Source: Owenia fusiformis
Taxonomy: Eukaryota > Annelida > Polychaeta > Sabellida > Oweniidae
Reading direction: 5' to 3'
DNA length: 64,000 nt
Assembly (NCBI GenBank): GCA_903813345.2
Contig: CAIIXF020000003.1
Span: forward strand, 13,468,931-13,532,930
Positions 1 through 11,262 of this stretch are shown here, piece after piece. Made by a program: the position numbers and the translations under genes. Each line of letters begins with the position of its first letter. Position 1 is the first letter of the stretch. The notes below the pieces were generated by a model that ran no database searches, had not been told where the DNA came from, and worked only from the letters and a program-made list of their open reading frames with translations.

Positions 1-70
1 AGCGCAGACCAAGAGGAGTGAAGCCCCGGAGCTTTAGAGTAAACAGACATAATTACGTCTCTTGCTAACC

Positions 71-1945
71 CAGTACTGTCAACCCCCAAAGATTTTCTCG
101 CGGGACAGATTTTTTAGACCCAGTGCCCAAAATTCGCGGGATTTTGCGGGACATCTACTAAATTCGCGGGATTTCGCGGGACATTTAAGGGATTTGCGTG
201 ATTGCGCTTAAAGGCCAATTTTTTTTATAAAATTCGCGGGATTTCGCGGGACCATTCGAGGGACAAATACCCTAATTGCGGGACAGTTAACAGGTTTACC
301 AGCAAAAACTTCATAGAGGGACAGATTTTCTAGAAAAAGTGCCCTAAATTTGCGGGATTTTGCGGGACATCCACCTAAATTTGCAGGATGTCCCGGGACA
401 TTCAAGTGATTTGCGTGATTTGGACTAATGTAAAAGCGTGTAAAAGTACTTAAATCAAACTTTCAGATACTGATTAATCAAATATAATGCACCGTTACAT
501 TGTGACTTAAATAAACGTCAACATAACTTCACAAAATACGCATAGAAATATTATTTCAATTGAAAGCCCATGGTATAGGGTTTCGATTAATCTACATCAA
601 ATTATAGGGAATGAGGTTACTTTTCTAGATAGGGTTTGTAGAAAAAACCGGGTACCGGGTAGTAAATCCTCAATGCTGGGTTCAAACTTGGTACCCGGTC
701 GAAAAAAACGGGTACCAAAAAAACGAAATATACAAATACAACATAATTAGATCATTAGAAAACGTGTAAGATTTGTTTTGAATTTACAAAAATGTATGTA
801 ACTTCCTTCAAAATTGAGATAGAAGCTTCAAATAAAAAGCATTTTAAGCCTCTTTTCTTCCTCTATCATCATGGTCATATTTCCATTGGTAATGAAGGGG
901 GAGGGGGGGTGCGATCGCACCATCACACCCTCACCTGGCTACGCCAATGACATTGTAAGACGATTTGAATAACAAGGCAAATCAATTTTACTCTATTTTC
1001 AATAGTTCGTATGTTGGTACGTGAATTGTTTTGATTATGATTTAAATCTGTAAATTGCTATCGTTGCTTTAGCAGAGAGGTGACGTGTGTTAATTTACAT
1101 GATGCAATGTGTAAGATTTTGATTATTAATCATAATTTAAGTTAACCCAACTGTCGACAAAATGTCCACTGAATTGTCCACTAAATTGTAATGTCTTACA
1201 ATGTCATAGGCGTAGCCAGGAGAGGGTGCGATTGTGCGATCGCACCCCCCCCCCATAACCGATGAAAATATGGTCATGACGATAGAGGAAGAAAAGAGCC
1301 TTAAAATATGCTTTTTATTTGAAGCTTCTAGCTCAATTTTAAAGGATGTTACACACATTTTTGTAAATTCAAAACAAATCTTACACGTTTTCTGATAATC
1401 TAATTATGTTATACTCGTATATTCGTTTTGTTTTTGGGTAAGCTTACCCGTTTTTTGACCGGGTACCGGGTACCAAGTTTGAACCCAGCATGGAGGATTT
1501 ACTACCCGGTACCCGGTTTTTTCTACAAACCCTTTCTAGATATCAGCGTCCATTTATTGTAACTCGCGTTTGCTAACATTAACTCAGTTCTGAGATGAAG
1601 GCCACACGGATAGTAAAAAGGCCAACGTTGGAACTATTTGACCTACATCCCTATTGTCGTAATTAAAATGAAAGTTGAACCCTTCCTCTTTATTTTGATA
1701 CCAAACAACAGCATGCTAGGTACTTAAAGTTAGGTAAACTTTACTCCTCAAAAGTGCAAAAACTTAGCTTCTTATATAAGATTAGATAATCACAATATAG
1801 GGGATTGCAACAATTTCTGAATTTCGCGGAGGTCGAAAGCCACATTTGGGGGACTTCGCGGGACATTGCGGGACACGCGAATTAGCCTAATTTTGATCAA
1901 ATTCGCGGGATAATCCCGCCATTCGCGGGACACTTGACAGCTCTG
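71..1945 (-). mobile_element. hAT-like non-autonomous element, 6-bp TSD (copy 1)
   Basis: Left end CAGTACTGTCAA and right end (reverse complement) CAGAGCTGTCAA form imperfect terminal inverted repeats, flanked by direct repeats CTAACC at 65-70 and 1946-1951. Both ends are rich in repeated gcgggaatt/tcccgcgaat motifs, which look like subterminal binding sites. The element is interrupted by the foldback element 632-1532; without it the length is about 0.96 kb. A near-identical complete copy lies in opposite orientation at 27414-28593. No transposase ORF is present, so it is non-autonomous. Assignment to the hAT superfamily rests on CAG...CTG ends only. Confidence 0.75.
632..1532. mobile_element. 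Foldback (long-TIR, MULE-like) element
   Basis: Two inverted arms of about 340 bp (632-965 and about 1190-1532) begin gggtttgtagaaaaaaccgg and carry repeated gggtacc motifs at the tips. The element is flanked by a 10-bp direct repeat TTTCTAGATA (622-631 and 1533-1542). The paralogous sequences near 27940-27960 and 44370-44390 contain a single copy of that target and no insert, proving the insertion. Long arms with a 9-10 bp duplication are typical of Mutator-like foldback elements. No transposase is present. Confidence 0.8.
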
Positions 1946-1975
1946 CTAACCGTCTTCATTTGTTCGTATTTTCAC

Positions 1976-2424
1976 TAGTGTTGTCGCGATTAATCGATAC
2001 ATCGCGATATACATCGCCAAAGCTGATTCTGGCGATGCATCGATGTCTGAAACAAAACATCGATGTTTTTAAAAAAAATTCATTTGCTAAAAATCACCCT
2101 TTCTTATCTTATTTTGACGCAAATCGCTTAACTTTCTCATGTCTTATTTCATTTCCCAATGTTTTCTGATATTATTTCGCTTTAAAACTGTTTTAGCTAG
2201 TCGAAATGAACCATTAATCTAAAAAAATTTACTTTGCTTTAATTTCACCGTTACTAGAAGTTCCCGGATGAACCAGCGTTCTGTATTTTAGTGCATTAGC
2301 GTTCGGTATTTCAGTGCACTTTTCTCGGACTTTTTCTCGATGTACATCGCGATGTGCATCGATGTTTACTACTGAAAATTGCCGATGCATCGACGTACGA
2401 TTATGGCACATCGCGACAACACTA
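1976..2424. mobile_element. hAT-like MITE, 8-bp TSD
   Basis: TIRs TAGTGTTGTCGCGAT at both ends, flanked by the 8-bp direct repeat ATTTTCAC (1968-1975, 2425-2432). The interior is rich in atcgatgcatcg-type palindromes. 449 bp, no gene. Confidence 0.8.
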
Positions 2425-2720
2425 ATTTTCACCAGCTTGTTTCCAAACACGACATGTCAATGTCATGTTTTAATTGATGTAGGCATATTCCATTATTAAC
2501 ATAATATTATTCGAAGCGTTTTTTGAAATCCTTGGAGACAATAACTTTAAAATTATAACTCAAATTACAACAACCTTTGGGAGCGACTAGGAACATGAAA
2601 TAGGTACGTGTACTCTTAAACATGTACAATTAATGCATAAAATGATGGATCTACACTGTACAACAAAAAAGTGACATAAAATTTGAAAATCTGACAAAAG
2701 GATTCAGAGATACAGTATTG

Positions 2721-3215
2721 CAGGCCTGTCAACTGTCCCGCAATTTGCGTATTTGTCACGCATTTGCTGAAGAATTTGAAGTCACGCCAGTTTTTTTTGC
2801 GTGACAGAAAATGTCACGCAAAATACGCATTTTACCTCGCAATTGTCAAGCAAAAATAGTTCTGTAGAAATTTTTTCGAAATATGTTTACGATACGGTAA
2901 AAATACGAACGTCGGAAAAAACCGAACGCAATTTGTTCGGATTTGTCACGCGAATCCCGTATGTGTCACGCATGTTCATTGGAAATTTTTCGTACCTACC
3001 CCCCCCCCCCCCCCCCCATTGACGACATCGCGAGCGTACCGAGCGCGAAAAATTTGAGGTGTTCAAAGTTTGGCAAAGGTGCTCAAACTTTGGCCAAAGG
3101 TGTTTAAAAGTTGGCCAAAGGTGTTCAAAATTTGGACAAAAGTGTTCAGATTTGGACTTAGGTGTCCAACATTTTGAAGTCACTCATATTAGGTGGTCCC
3201 AAGTTGACAGCCCTG
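2721..3215. mobile_element. Short hAT-like element, 6-bp TSD (GTATTG)
   Basis: Ends CAGGCCTGTCAACT and (reverse complement) CAGGGCTGTCAACT, flanked by direct repeats GTATTG (2715-2720, 3216-3221). Shares the CTGTCAA terminus and the 6-bp duplication with the elements at 71-1945 and 27414-28593, so probably the same superfamily. The interior holds a 17-bp C run near 3000 and short tandem units around 'aaggtgttcaaa' (3055-3160). Small ORFs here are artefacts of the repeats. Confidence 0.75.
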
Positions 3216-3533
3216 GTATTGCCATGTCTGAACATCTATTGGAAATATTTTCCCGTGTTTCAAAGTGTTCCAGAAAATCAGCCTGCTACTTTTAGCTATT
3301 ATTCAGTCACATTTTCAGAAGGCTGAAAAGGTTATTTCATCATGTTTAGGGTCATTCCTATCATAATACGCTTTTGTCCTGGTCATGTAAATGATACAAT
3401 ATGTGGTACAGTACTAGTCAAACTGACTGGAGGTCAAAACAGAACTCTGTTATCTTAGTTCAAAAAATATTCAAAACCCAGCATGGTTTTGTAACTTCCT
3501 GTTTTTTAATTTCCTGTTAAGTACCATGGCATC

Positions 3534-3907
3534 TTAAGGTTCAGCTGGAAAGTAACATTTTGGTAAAAAATTGCTATACCTGCACATGTTATTTTCTGGT
3601 ACAAAATTAAGTATGAAGGCATGTGTGTATTTTCTTGCTTTTTTCAGGAAAGTATCATCACACTGTCTACTTTTAGTAAACCTGGAAACAGGTCAACGGT
3701 AGCTCCTGTGTTGTCTGGAAACTTTGAAAGAAAATTTGGAAAAATAGAAAGTGTAAAATATCCTACTGAACTCCTACCAGATATTCTAAAAGAAGACAAT
3801 GGAATGATACTTTCCTGAAAAAAGCAAGGAAATTGACACATGCCTAAATAACATGTGCAGGTATTGCAATTTCTTCCAAAATGTTACTTTCCAGCTGTAC
3901 ACCTTAA
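3534..3907. mobile_element. Palindromic TTAA-flanked MITE
   Basis: The element is almost wholly an inverted repeat: two arms of about 180 bp, the left starting aggttcagctggaaagtaac and the right ending in its near complement. TTAA lies at both ends (3534-3537, 3904-3907), as in piggyBac or Kolobok insertions. The two opposing 65-codon ORFs are mirror images of the arms and are not genes. Confidence 0.7.
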
Positions 3908-4019
3908 TTCGTGTTTAAAAGGTCACTACATTGTATTATTCAGCTGTCCATTTCCCCGTTCTCGAAGTGAGTAAATAATGGTGAGATTGAGCTGTCAGAG
4001 AAGAGATTTGAGACCTTAT

Positions 4020-4770
4020 CTGTTGCAAGACTAACGCCTGGCGTAACCGTCACCATGTTATTCAGTGTTTTTAAGTAGTGCAAGGATCCTGTCATGACCG
4101 TGGTAATGTTATCGTGAAAGCCTGGTATAACTGCGACAATGCTGTATTATATTGCAATGCCTGCCATGACTGTGACAATGTAATATAGTTCTGCAAGGCT
4201 TGGCATGACCGTGACAATGAAATATAGTACTACAAGGCCTGGCATGACCGTGACAATGTAATATACTGTAGTACTGCAAGACCTGGCACGACTGTGACAG
4301 TGTTATATAGTTCTGCAAGGCCTGGCATGACCGTGACAATGTAAAATAGTATTGCAAGTCCAGGTATGAGAGTGGTAATGTAGAAATTTACGATTAGGAC
4401 TGTTATAACCGTAACAATGTTTATTGCAAAGCCTGGCATGACCTTGGCAATGTAATATAGTACTGCAATGCCTGGCATGGCCGTGACAATGTAATATAGT
4501 ATTGCAAGGCTTGTTATGATCGCCGTGGCAATGTGATATAGTATTCCAAGTTCGGGTATGAGAGTGGTAATGTAGAAATTTATGATTGCTATAAGTGACC
4601 GTGACAATGTGTATTTCAAAACCTGGCATGACCGTGACAATGTATTATGGGATCGCAAAGCCTGGTATGACCATGACAATGTAATATAGTATTGCAAGGC
4701 CAGGTATGAGGGTGGTAATGTAGAAATTTAGGCTTAGTCCTACTATGAACGTTATAATGTATTGCAATGA
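4020..4770. repeat. Minisatellite, unit about 35-40 bp
   Basis: Degenerate tandem units built on 'tgcaaggcctggcatgaccg' followed by 'tgacaatgtaatatagtac'. About 18 units are visible. Related single pieces occur at 5814-5900, 37920-38045 and 44030-44100. Reverse-strand ORFs are repeat artefacts. Confidence 0.8.
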
Positions 4771-4948
4771 CTAGTAAATATGTATGACATTAATGCCAGG
4801 AATATCCTTAACAATTTTAAGTGATCATCATTAAAACAGTTTAATACTATGATCATGGTGTTTAACTACCTTAATCATGTCAAAATCAAAATTACTACTA
4901 TACATTAATATTCACATTAACTTATAAACCAAAATAAAAGCTACGGTC

Positions 4949-5804
4949 AGAGATCACGATAGTTGAAAAAACTTGTTAGCCATTGTGGCTAAATCTTCCA
5001 AAATATTTTTAGCCAACCAAAATATGAATTAGCCATTTTGAAAAACCGTAAAAAAGGGAATTCGCAATAGAGGTGTCACGGTCCAAGAAAATTTCGGTAC
5101 AGTACGGAACGGTACAAATGGTCTCAACACGTTACTTTCGGGACGGGACGGGACAGAACATTAAAAATGATGAAATGTCTGATGATGACAGTTTCACTTT
5201 TCAAAATCATATTCAGGAATAAAAAAACGTCCATTAAAATTGAATGTAAAGCATCTGCCGCGAATGTGATCGGCATTTCACATAGTCTGCACGGTGTAAT
5301 ATTACCAATTCGTTTACCTTGTGATATCGGAGTCCCAAAATACTTCCAAACTGCCGAGTTTTTCGACTTAGATGCCGGCTCGATTTTTCAATTTCTTTCC
5401 TACATCCGGCATACTGATAATGCACTAGATTTGCGAACGACGATGAAGAAATTTACGAACAAGCATTACCATCTACCTGAAATCGCGGGTCCGTTAATAA
5501 CACTTTTCAATGCAAAGAAGTGTAATCTAGGTACGAGGTAAGTGAAAATATTTCAGAACGAAATCGGAGGTGTTCCTCGCTATTTATACACGTTTTTATG
5601 CATTTTAGTGAAGGAATCTATATACCGATATTAACCCTTTCTGTCCCATGTCCCGAACCGAAGCATCTGGACCGAAATTCGGTCCAATATCGGGAAACTG
5701 TGACACCTCTAATTCGCCATAACTGCGAAATACCTTTACATATTTTTCGCCACCTCTTTCGAAAATTCGCAATTGGCGAATGGCGAACGTCTACCGTGAT
5801 CTCT
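4949..5804. mobile_element. TIR element interrupted by a second element
   Basis: Ends AGAGATCACGATAG and (reverse complement) AGAGATCACGGTAG, flanked by the 9-bp repeat GCTACGGTC (4940-4948, 5805-5813). Because shared bases blur the border, a CAGAG end with a 7-bp duplication is equally possible. It has inserted into the minisatellite. The interior contains the separate element 5069-5710. Confidence 0.7.
5069..5710. mobile_element. Nested TIR element, AGAGGTGTCACGG ends, 3-bp TSD
   Basis: Ends AGAGGTGTCACGG and (reverse complement) AGAGGTGTCACAG, flanked by AAT (5066-5068, 5711-5713). Removing it rejoins a continuous 'attcgcaattcgcc' of the outer element. It contains a 124-codon ORF (5167-5541) with no recognisable domain. 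A related element is at 22721-23491. Confidence 0.65.
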
Positions 5805-6387
5805 GCTACGGTCGCGCCAGGCTTCCATGATAACACTTCCAGGGTCATGACATGCTTTTACTGACGCAGTTACTACTTTTTGCAAGGCCTGACTTCGTCG
5901 CTAACATGCTAAATATAAGAGTTAGCTGACGTTTGGGAGTCTGACTTACCTTCTAAAGGTTAGAACCCGAATCTTAATGAAACCATATCACCTTTGTTCC
6001 GTCAACCATGGAGCATTTGCCACAACATCCAAGAGGTAAATCATGGACCGAGAAAATGAATGATTTCCTTGTAAGTTCCGGAAGTTTCAATACGAAAAAT
6101 TACCGAACATATATGAAAACCGAATATTTGTTCGTTGTTTTCACGATTTACAGGTTCGTATGTTCTTCAATGTTTTGGTCTAAATTATAAAGCATCACCA
6201 ACAGGTCTTACTCTATTAATCGACTAATACAGCAGACGGCTCATATTTCTATGTAGCATTTCGTTCAGACAAATAGTGGGACTGTAGATCACGCAGTTTC
6301 GTTCGTTGCGTACTTCACTCGAAATTGGTAATTTTATATTGGCTACTTCACTTACATGTAGCTTGGCGGATGTAGAACATTGCTTAA

Positions 6388-7393
6388 GATAAGATAAGAT
6401 AATATTTATTTTACGTCGGTTATAGTGTACAAAAAACATTAGCGCAAGCGCTATTCTCCGACTAGTGTATAATAAAATCTATGGTAAAAAGTGTAACAAA
6501 TAAAATACATGCATACAATAATTTAACAGAGACATCTATAAGACATGAATAGAATAAAATTGATACATAGCATAGACTGGCTATATGACTGAGACATCTA
6601 TTGACTAGTTTATAAAATTGAGGTGATAAGTTAATATTTGCACATTGCACATTTACAATCCTGACCCTCCCATTGGGAGATTAAACGTTTGAACTCTCCC
6701 AAGGAAATTGCCAATCTGCATTTATTGGGGAGGCTGTTCCAAATGAAAGCAGCATCCACTCTGAGAGAGTGTCTACCATAGCGAGAACTACGGTATGGAG
6801 GGACATTGATTGTGTTGGTTGATCTTAAGGAGTATCTGTGAGTGTTAGTTTGAAATAAATCTGACAAATAAGATGGGCACGTGCCTTTAATGATTTTGTA
6901 GGTTTCAATTGCGATTTGTCGCATTCTACTGAGTGTCAGAGTAGGTACCTCAGATTTTACAAGTAGTTCTTCATAGCTAGACTTGTAATCATTATGAACA
7001 AATCTGAGACATCGCTTCTGTAACAATTCCATTTTGACTGAGTTAAGTTTACCACAGTGATGCCATATGGTTGGGCAATAATTGAAGCAGGACAGGATAA
7101 ATGCCTTGAAGATTACCATACGGGTATTTAAATCCAGGTGTTTAGAGATTCTCTTAAAAGCGTTTATCTGTCTTGCTGCTTTGACACATATATCTTTAAC
7201 ATGTAAATTAAAATTAAGTTGATTATCAATGGTAATACCTAGAATGTTAACATTATCTTCAGTTTTGATAGTTTTACCACTAAAAATCAGTTCAGAGGGT
7301 GCATCGGCACCAGTTTTACAGGGCTTTAAAAACATACATTGAAACTTTTCTGGGTTTGCTACCATTTTGTTCGCGTTAAACCAAGTGACCAAG
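6388..7393 (-). mobile_element. 5'-truncated LINE insertion
   Basis: Flanked by a 7-bp direct repeat TGCTTAA (6381-6387, 7394-7400). The 3' end on the minus strand is a short ttatc-type microsatellite tail near 6388-6405, as in CR1/L2-like LINEs. The coding part is described separately. Confidence 0.75.
6631..7392 (-). pseudogene. LINE reverse transcriptase, C-terminal fragment
   Basis: 253 open codons starting at the truncation point. They match the part of non-LTR reverse transcriptases downstream of the catalytic palm: 'NILGITIDNQLNF', 'CFNYCPTIWHHCG', 'LQKRCLRFV' and 'IWNSLPNKCR' are familiar landmarks, and a Cys-rich end (CKCAMCKY) follows. Endonuclease and catalytic RT motifs are absent, so the copy is dead, but the reading frame is undamaged, suggesting a recent insertion. 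The methionine start is fortuitous. Confidence 0.85.
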
Positions 7394-7724
7394 TGCTTAA
7401 TATTCTTTTAATTTTCACACCAGACATGCTTGGTTGACACGTCAACAAAGTTCAAGGGTCAATGCGTTATTTCGTGATAACTACAACGCCTTCCCGAAAG
7501 TCAACATTGATGAAAAATGAAAAAGTCGGAAAAGCATTTACACTAATTTCTATCAAATGCTATGTTTATGCATCATCATCGACGCAACAAAGGTGATATG
7601 GTTTCATCATGGTTTCATTAAGATTCGGGTTCTAACCTTTAGAAGGTAAGTCAGACTCCCAAACGTCAGCTAACTCTTATATTTAGCATGTTAGCGACGA
7701 AGTCAGGCCTTGCAAAAAGTAGTA

Positions 7725-8032
7725 GAAATGGACTCTACAGGGCTAAGCTTAGCATGTGAGCTGTGAGAGATTTGGATGTTTACGAAGTGAGCCTGTATTT
7801 TTTACATCATACAGTGACTGGGAGGGATTTAAATCTTCTTCCTGGGCCTATGCAGAGACATATAAATATATATGTCTCTGGCCAGTGTGGGTATAACAGT
7901 TTAATGAGCATAAAGTGAAATAAATAAGAAATCAAAACAAACCTGACAAGTGTTCGTGCGTAAAACGTCATCAGATTTGCTAGAGAGGGGTACATAAATT
8001 GATGACGTAGTTCACATATTACACAAAGCAAA
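7725..8032 (+). promoter_or_regulatory. Upstream region of RMND5A
   Basis: Presumed promoter and 5' UTR of the downstream gene. A palindrome is visible at 7853-7881 (cagagacatat...atatgtctctg). No TATA box position can be assigned with confidence. The transposon 5871-7724 ends only about 300 bp before the start codon. Confidence 0.4.
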
Positions 8033-9208
8033 ATGGATAGTTGTAGAGCAGTTGAAAAAGAAGTGGATAGAGTTTTGTCGAAATTCGTGGGTATTGATGG
8101 CCACACGACCCAATCTTTAGACGATCTTATACAATATGTTTCGGGGATATCACAGGAACTTTCCGTAGATGTCAATCGACCGGAAGTATCGACTACACAA
8201 CAGTTAATTTTGCAGCAATGTTGCCAAAAAATCAAAGATACGGTTTCTCGACTTGCAAGCGAACACAAGGACTTACACAGCAGTGTGTCGAAAGTGGGTA
8301 AAGCAATTGATAGGAATTTCGTCACAGAATTCAATGGTATTGCTCAGGACTATGTATTTGAAGGTGTTGAAAAACAGGAAATGTTGAATAAAGTTATCGT
8401 TGAACACTTTCTACGTCAAGGAATGTTGGATATTGCGGAGGAACTCATAAATGAAACAAACATAGAAATTGATCCAGTCGCCAAGGAACCATTTCTTGAG
8501 TTACATCGTATTCTTGAAGCCCTGAAACACAATGACCTTGATCCCGCTCTCACGTGGTCTAGGGTGCATCGTCAACAACTCCAAGCACAGAACAGTTCTC
8601 TTGAGTTTAAACTTCACAGACTTCACTTCATACGCTTGATAAGCCAAGGCCCCGAGAAACAACAAGAGGCCCTTCTTTACTCTCAAAATTTCGCTCCTTT
8701 TTCCAGTCAGCATGAACGAGACATTCAGATTTTAATGGGCAGTTTGTTGTATATGAAAAGAGGCATTCAGAGTTCACCATATGCTTATTTATTGGACACT
8801 ATAAATTGGATTGAAATAGCAGATGTTTTTACAAGGGATGCATGTTCGTTACTTGGAATGTCTGTTGAGAGTCCACTTAGTGTGTGTATTCGTGCTGGCT
8901 GTTCTGCCCTCCCCCCTCTGTTGAACATTAAACAAGTCATGCAACAACGACAGTGTACAGGAGTATGGAGTGCCAAAGATGAACTTCCTGTTGAGATCGA
9001 TCTAGGAAAAGAGTGCAGATATCATTCAATTTTTGCTTGTCCAATTTTGAGACAACAAAGTACAGGCAGTAACCCCCCAGTACGTCTCGTATGCGGACAT
9101 TGCATATCGAAAGATGCACTTAATAAACTGGCCAATGGCAGCAAAGTGAAGTGTCCATATTGCCCTGTGGAACAGTCACCTGCAGATGCTAAAGAAATCA
9201 TATTTTGA
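8033..9208 (+). CDS. RMND5A: RMND5A, RING subunit of the GID/CTLH E3 ubiquitin ligase
   Basis: 391 codons, the same length as vertebrate RMND5A, in one uninterrupted exon. With MAEA it forms the catalytic RING heterodimer of the CTLH (yeast GID) ubiquitin ligase, which acts in cytoplasm and nucleus. Seen: N-terminal helical region (1-110), LisH (about 114-146), CTLH (about 153-210), then the C-terminal degenerate RING with C336-PIL, C354-G-H356 and C374-P-Y-C377; the end '[17 protein letters not shown]' is highly conserved in the family. The start is supported by the family N-terminus and the context aaaATGG. Vertebrate orthologues are multi-exon, so this copy is either a retrogene or a gene whose introns were lost; the frame is intact and looks functional. 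Confidence 0.95.
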   Translation: MDSCRAVEKEVDRVLSKFVGIDGHTTQSLDDLIQYVSGISQELSVDVNRPEVSTTQQLILQQCCQKIKDTVSRLASEHKDLHSSVSKVGKAIDRNFVTEFNGIAQDYVFEGVEKQEMLNKVIVEHFLRQGMLDIAEELINETNIEIDPVAKEPFLELHRILEALKHNDLDPALTWSRVHRQQLQAQNSSLEFKLHRLHFIRLISQGPEKQQEALLYSQNFAPFSSQHERDIQILMGSLLYMKRGIQSSPYAYLLDTINWIEIADVFTRDACSLLGMSVESPLSVCIRAGCSALPPLLNIKQVMQQRQCTGVWSAKDELPVEIDLGKECRYHSIFACPILRQQSTGSNPPVRLVCGHCISKDALNKLANGSKVKCPYCPVEQSPADAKEIIF

Positions 9209-10345
9209 ACACTAACACTAAACATGTCTGAAGAATTTATTAACATTAGCAAATGTAAATACAAATGTAAACTTGCCGTCATTGATTGACGTAGAACTAT
9301 AATTTATTTAATTGATGTTAAAAGACTTAGATATGATATTTAGTGTTTAATGAAAGACCTTTGAAAAGTATTTCTGGTCTAAGAGAACATCAGACAATTT
9401 TTAGGATGTCCCTCCAGTGATCAGGTGATTGAACTTACCTGGTACAGTGAATACAATGAACTATAATTGACTAGTGACTAGTTCTTTACACCAAATGACA
9501 GTGTTTTTATAACTAAATGTAATAGAAAATTATTTAGATCAAAAAATATAGCGGCATGTACATGTTATATGTAAATGCATTGTATCCTATACCCTTCATA
9601 TAAATCACAATGATATTGTAGCAGATTAAGAGGAATAGGACTACAATAAGCACTTTATATGAAAATATTTTCTGCATTTAGTAGGCCAGAGTTAAAAAAT
9701 TCTCGTAGATTGGATGCAAAATTCGAATTTGACCCGGAAACTTGTAAAGTCAAAATATTCACATTTTCCATCTTGCTCCAGCATCATACTACCCTTTGCA
9801 TTCGTTCGAGTTCACTTCTTAAAGAGAGCTTCGTCTTCACTCTCAGTTTACAATAAATATCTGATCTCACCGAGCCAATCAGACTTCGTCGTCGAAATTG
9901 GATCGAAAGTGATCACTCAGTTGGTTTGTAAAGGTTCTCACTGACTGCAAACTCCCATAACACATTAATAGCCCATTGAATGGCAAAGTCAGTGAATTAA
10001 TTGGTAGCCATGTAATGTAAAATTTATTCTATGATGAATGTATTATAATGTCAATCGATGTTTCTATATTTATATTAGATTAGTATACATTACATACATG
10101 TATATCAAATGGTAATAAAAATCAAAAAAGGTTTCTTGAATTTATTTTAATGTAGAATTTCTTATATATTGAACTATGTATCCAAACAAATCTGAGTCGA
10201 ATTTTACACCCTCTAATCCAAACTTTCCATTTAACTTTTCTTCCATTGACACCCCTGTTAAAATACTTGAAATAAGAATACTTCCTAATCTAAACACTAA
10301 TGGCTGGTCCTTAGTGTTTATTTTCACTATCCCATTGGTTGAATG
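9209..10345. other. RMND5A 3' flank, no gene seen
   Basis: AT-rich sequence. An AATAAA-like hexamer occurs near 9851 but whether it ends the RMND5A transcript is unclear. The short ORFs (9659-9944, 10142-10420) show no recognisable protein features. Confidence 0.5.
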
Positions 10346-10347
10346 TA

Positions 10348-10915
10348 CAGGGTGGTTCAAAAAATAGAAACATTGATTATCAATTTGTGGAGAATGTATT
10401 CTTCCTCTAAAATACAGCAAAAGTATACAGTTTGGAGCTTATTCGATTGTCCATAGTCCGCCAAGTTTTCATGAATAGTCCATCTTGGTAACATTATATG
10501 AGTCCATGTGACATCTTTCTTATCTCCAGAATTACAAGGCAGAGCCTAGGCTTCCATTCCACTATCAATCTGACATTGTGTGAGCTTCCTCCATAATGTC
10601 TATATGACTAGCTTCAACTAAAACTAAATGGTTTGCCTTAATACACTATTTGCTGAAGCATACCCGACAATCTATAGTCGAAAGGGTTCATGTTGGGGAC
10701 TGTTTGGAGGAATGAAGAAGGGGACATTCTTTTCAAGATAGATGATTGTTTTGAATGGTGGGATCGATGGTGGTCCATCTTGTTCGAAAATGAAGAAAAT
10801 ATTATTGTTCACTTTCTTAATATCTCTCATCTGTTCTTTTTGAAGTACATTTTTGTGTATTAGAGTTGATATTTGTAATTGTAAAATGAAATGTTCCACT
10901 TTTTGGACCACCCTG
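10348..10915. mobile_element. Mariner/Tc1-like MITE
   Basis: Ends CAGGGTGGTTCAAAAA and (reverse complement) CAGGGTGGTCCAAAAA, flanked by TA (10346-10347, 10916-10917). 568 bp, no transposase. The CAGGGTGK-type tips match mariner-like elements and resemble those at 55758-56829. Confidence 0.75.
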
Positions 10916-10937
10916 TATTTGTCATAGTGGTGATATA

Positions 10938-11262
10938 CTGTACGCCCGGTATTTTCCGCGAGTTTTAATTTCGCGAATTTTGAGAAATACCAATTTCGCG
11001 GCCCTTAAATTTCGCGGATTTCAAAGTTTTAAATTTCATTATTCTCTGGATCCTCAAGATCTGTAAACTAATTTACCTTATGTACAGTAATAAGATCTAC
11101 CCAATGTCATATTTTGATTTACAATTTCTAGGTCTAAGTCAACGGCATGTTGCACCTTAGCCTTTAATTTTGGCGAAATTCGCGACGATTAATTTTCGCA
11201 ATTTTAACACTGTCGCGAAAAGCGCGAAACTAAATCGCACGCGAAAAATACTGGGCGTACAG
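10938..11262. mobile_element. TA-flanked MITE with ttcgcg-rich interior
   Basis: Ends CTGTACGCCCGGTATTTT and (reverse complement) CTGTACGCCCAGTATTTT, flanked by TA (10936-10937, 11263-11264). 325 bp, non-coding. Numerous ttcgcg motifs lie in the outer parts. Confidence 0.75.

Larger units (their letters stand above)
1..2560. repeat. Dispersed host repeat, split by nested insertions
   Basis: The pieces 1-70, 1946-1975 and 2433-2560 read as one repeat once the insertions between them are removed. The same sequence is present inverted at about 36000-36560 (shared stretches around 'gtaattatgtctgt', 'caagag', 'acatgtc', 'taacataatattatt'). A further related piece is at 28605-28725. The copy at 36012-36035 lacks the insertion found here and serves as an empty site. 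No coding potential is seen. Family identity is unknown. Confidence 0.6.
5871..7724. mobile_element. Long inverted-repeat element interrupted by a LINE
   Basis: Arms of about 130-140 bp: 5871-6003 and 7582-7724, starting tactactttttgcaaggcct and almost identical in inverted orientation. Looser similarity continues inwards. The central part is occupied by the LINE fragment 6388-7393. No clear target duplication was found. Confidence 0.65.

Noticed and set aside
3621-3841. Two opposing 65-codon ORFs
   Set aside because: Mirror images of the palindromic TTAA element.
4109-4697. Long reverse-strand ORFs (up to 155 codons)
   Set aside because: Generated by the minisatellite; composition is purely repeat-derived.
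5167-5541. 124-codon ORF as a gene
   Set aside because: It lies inside a small TIR element, has no recognisable domain and no splice or promoter context.
9022-9282. Antisense ORF across the RMND5A RING region
   Set aside because: Shadow of a strongly conserved coding sequence on the other strand.
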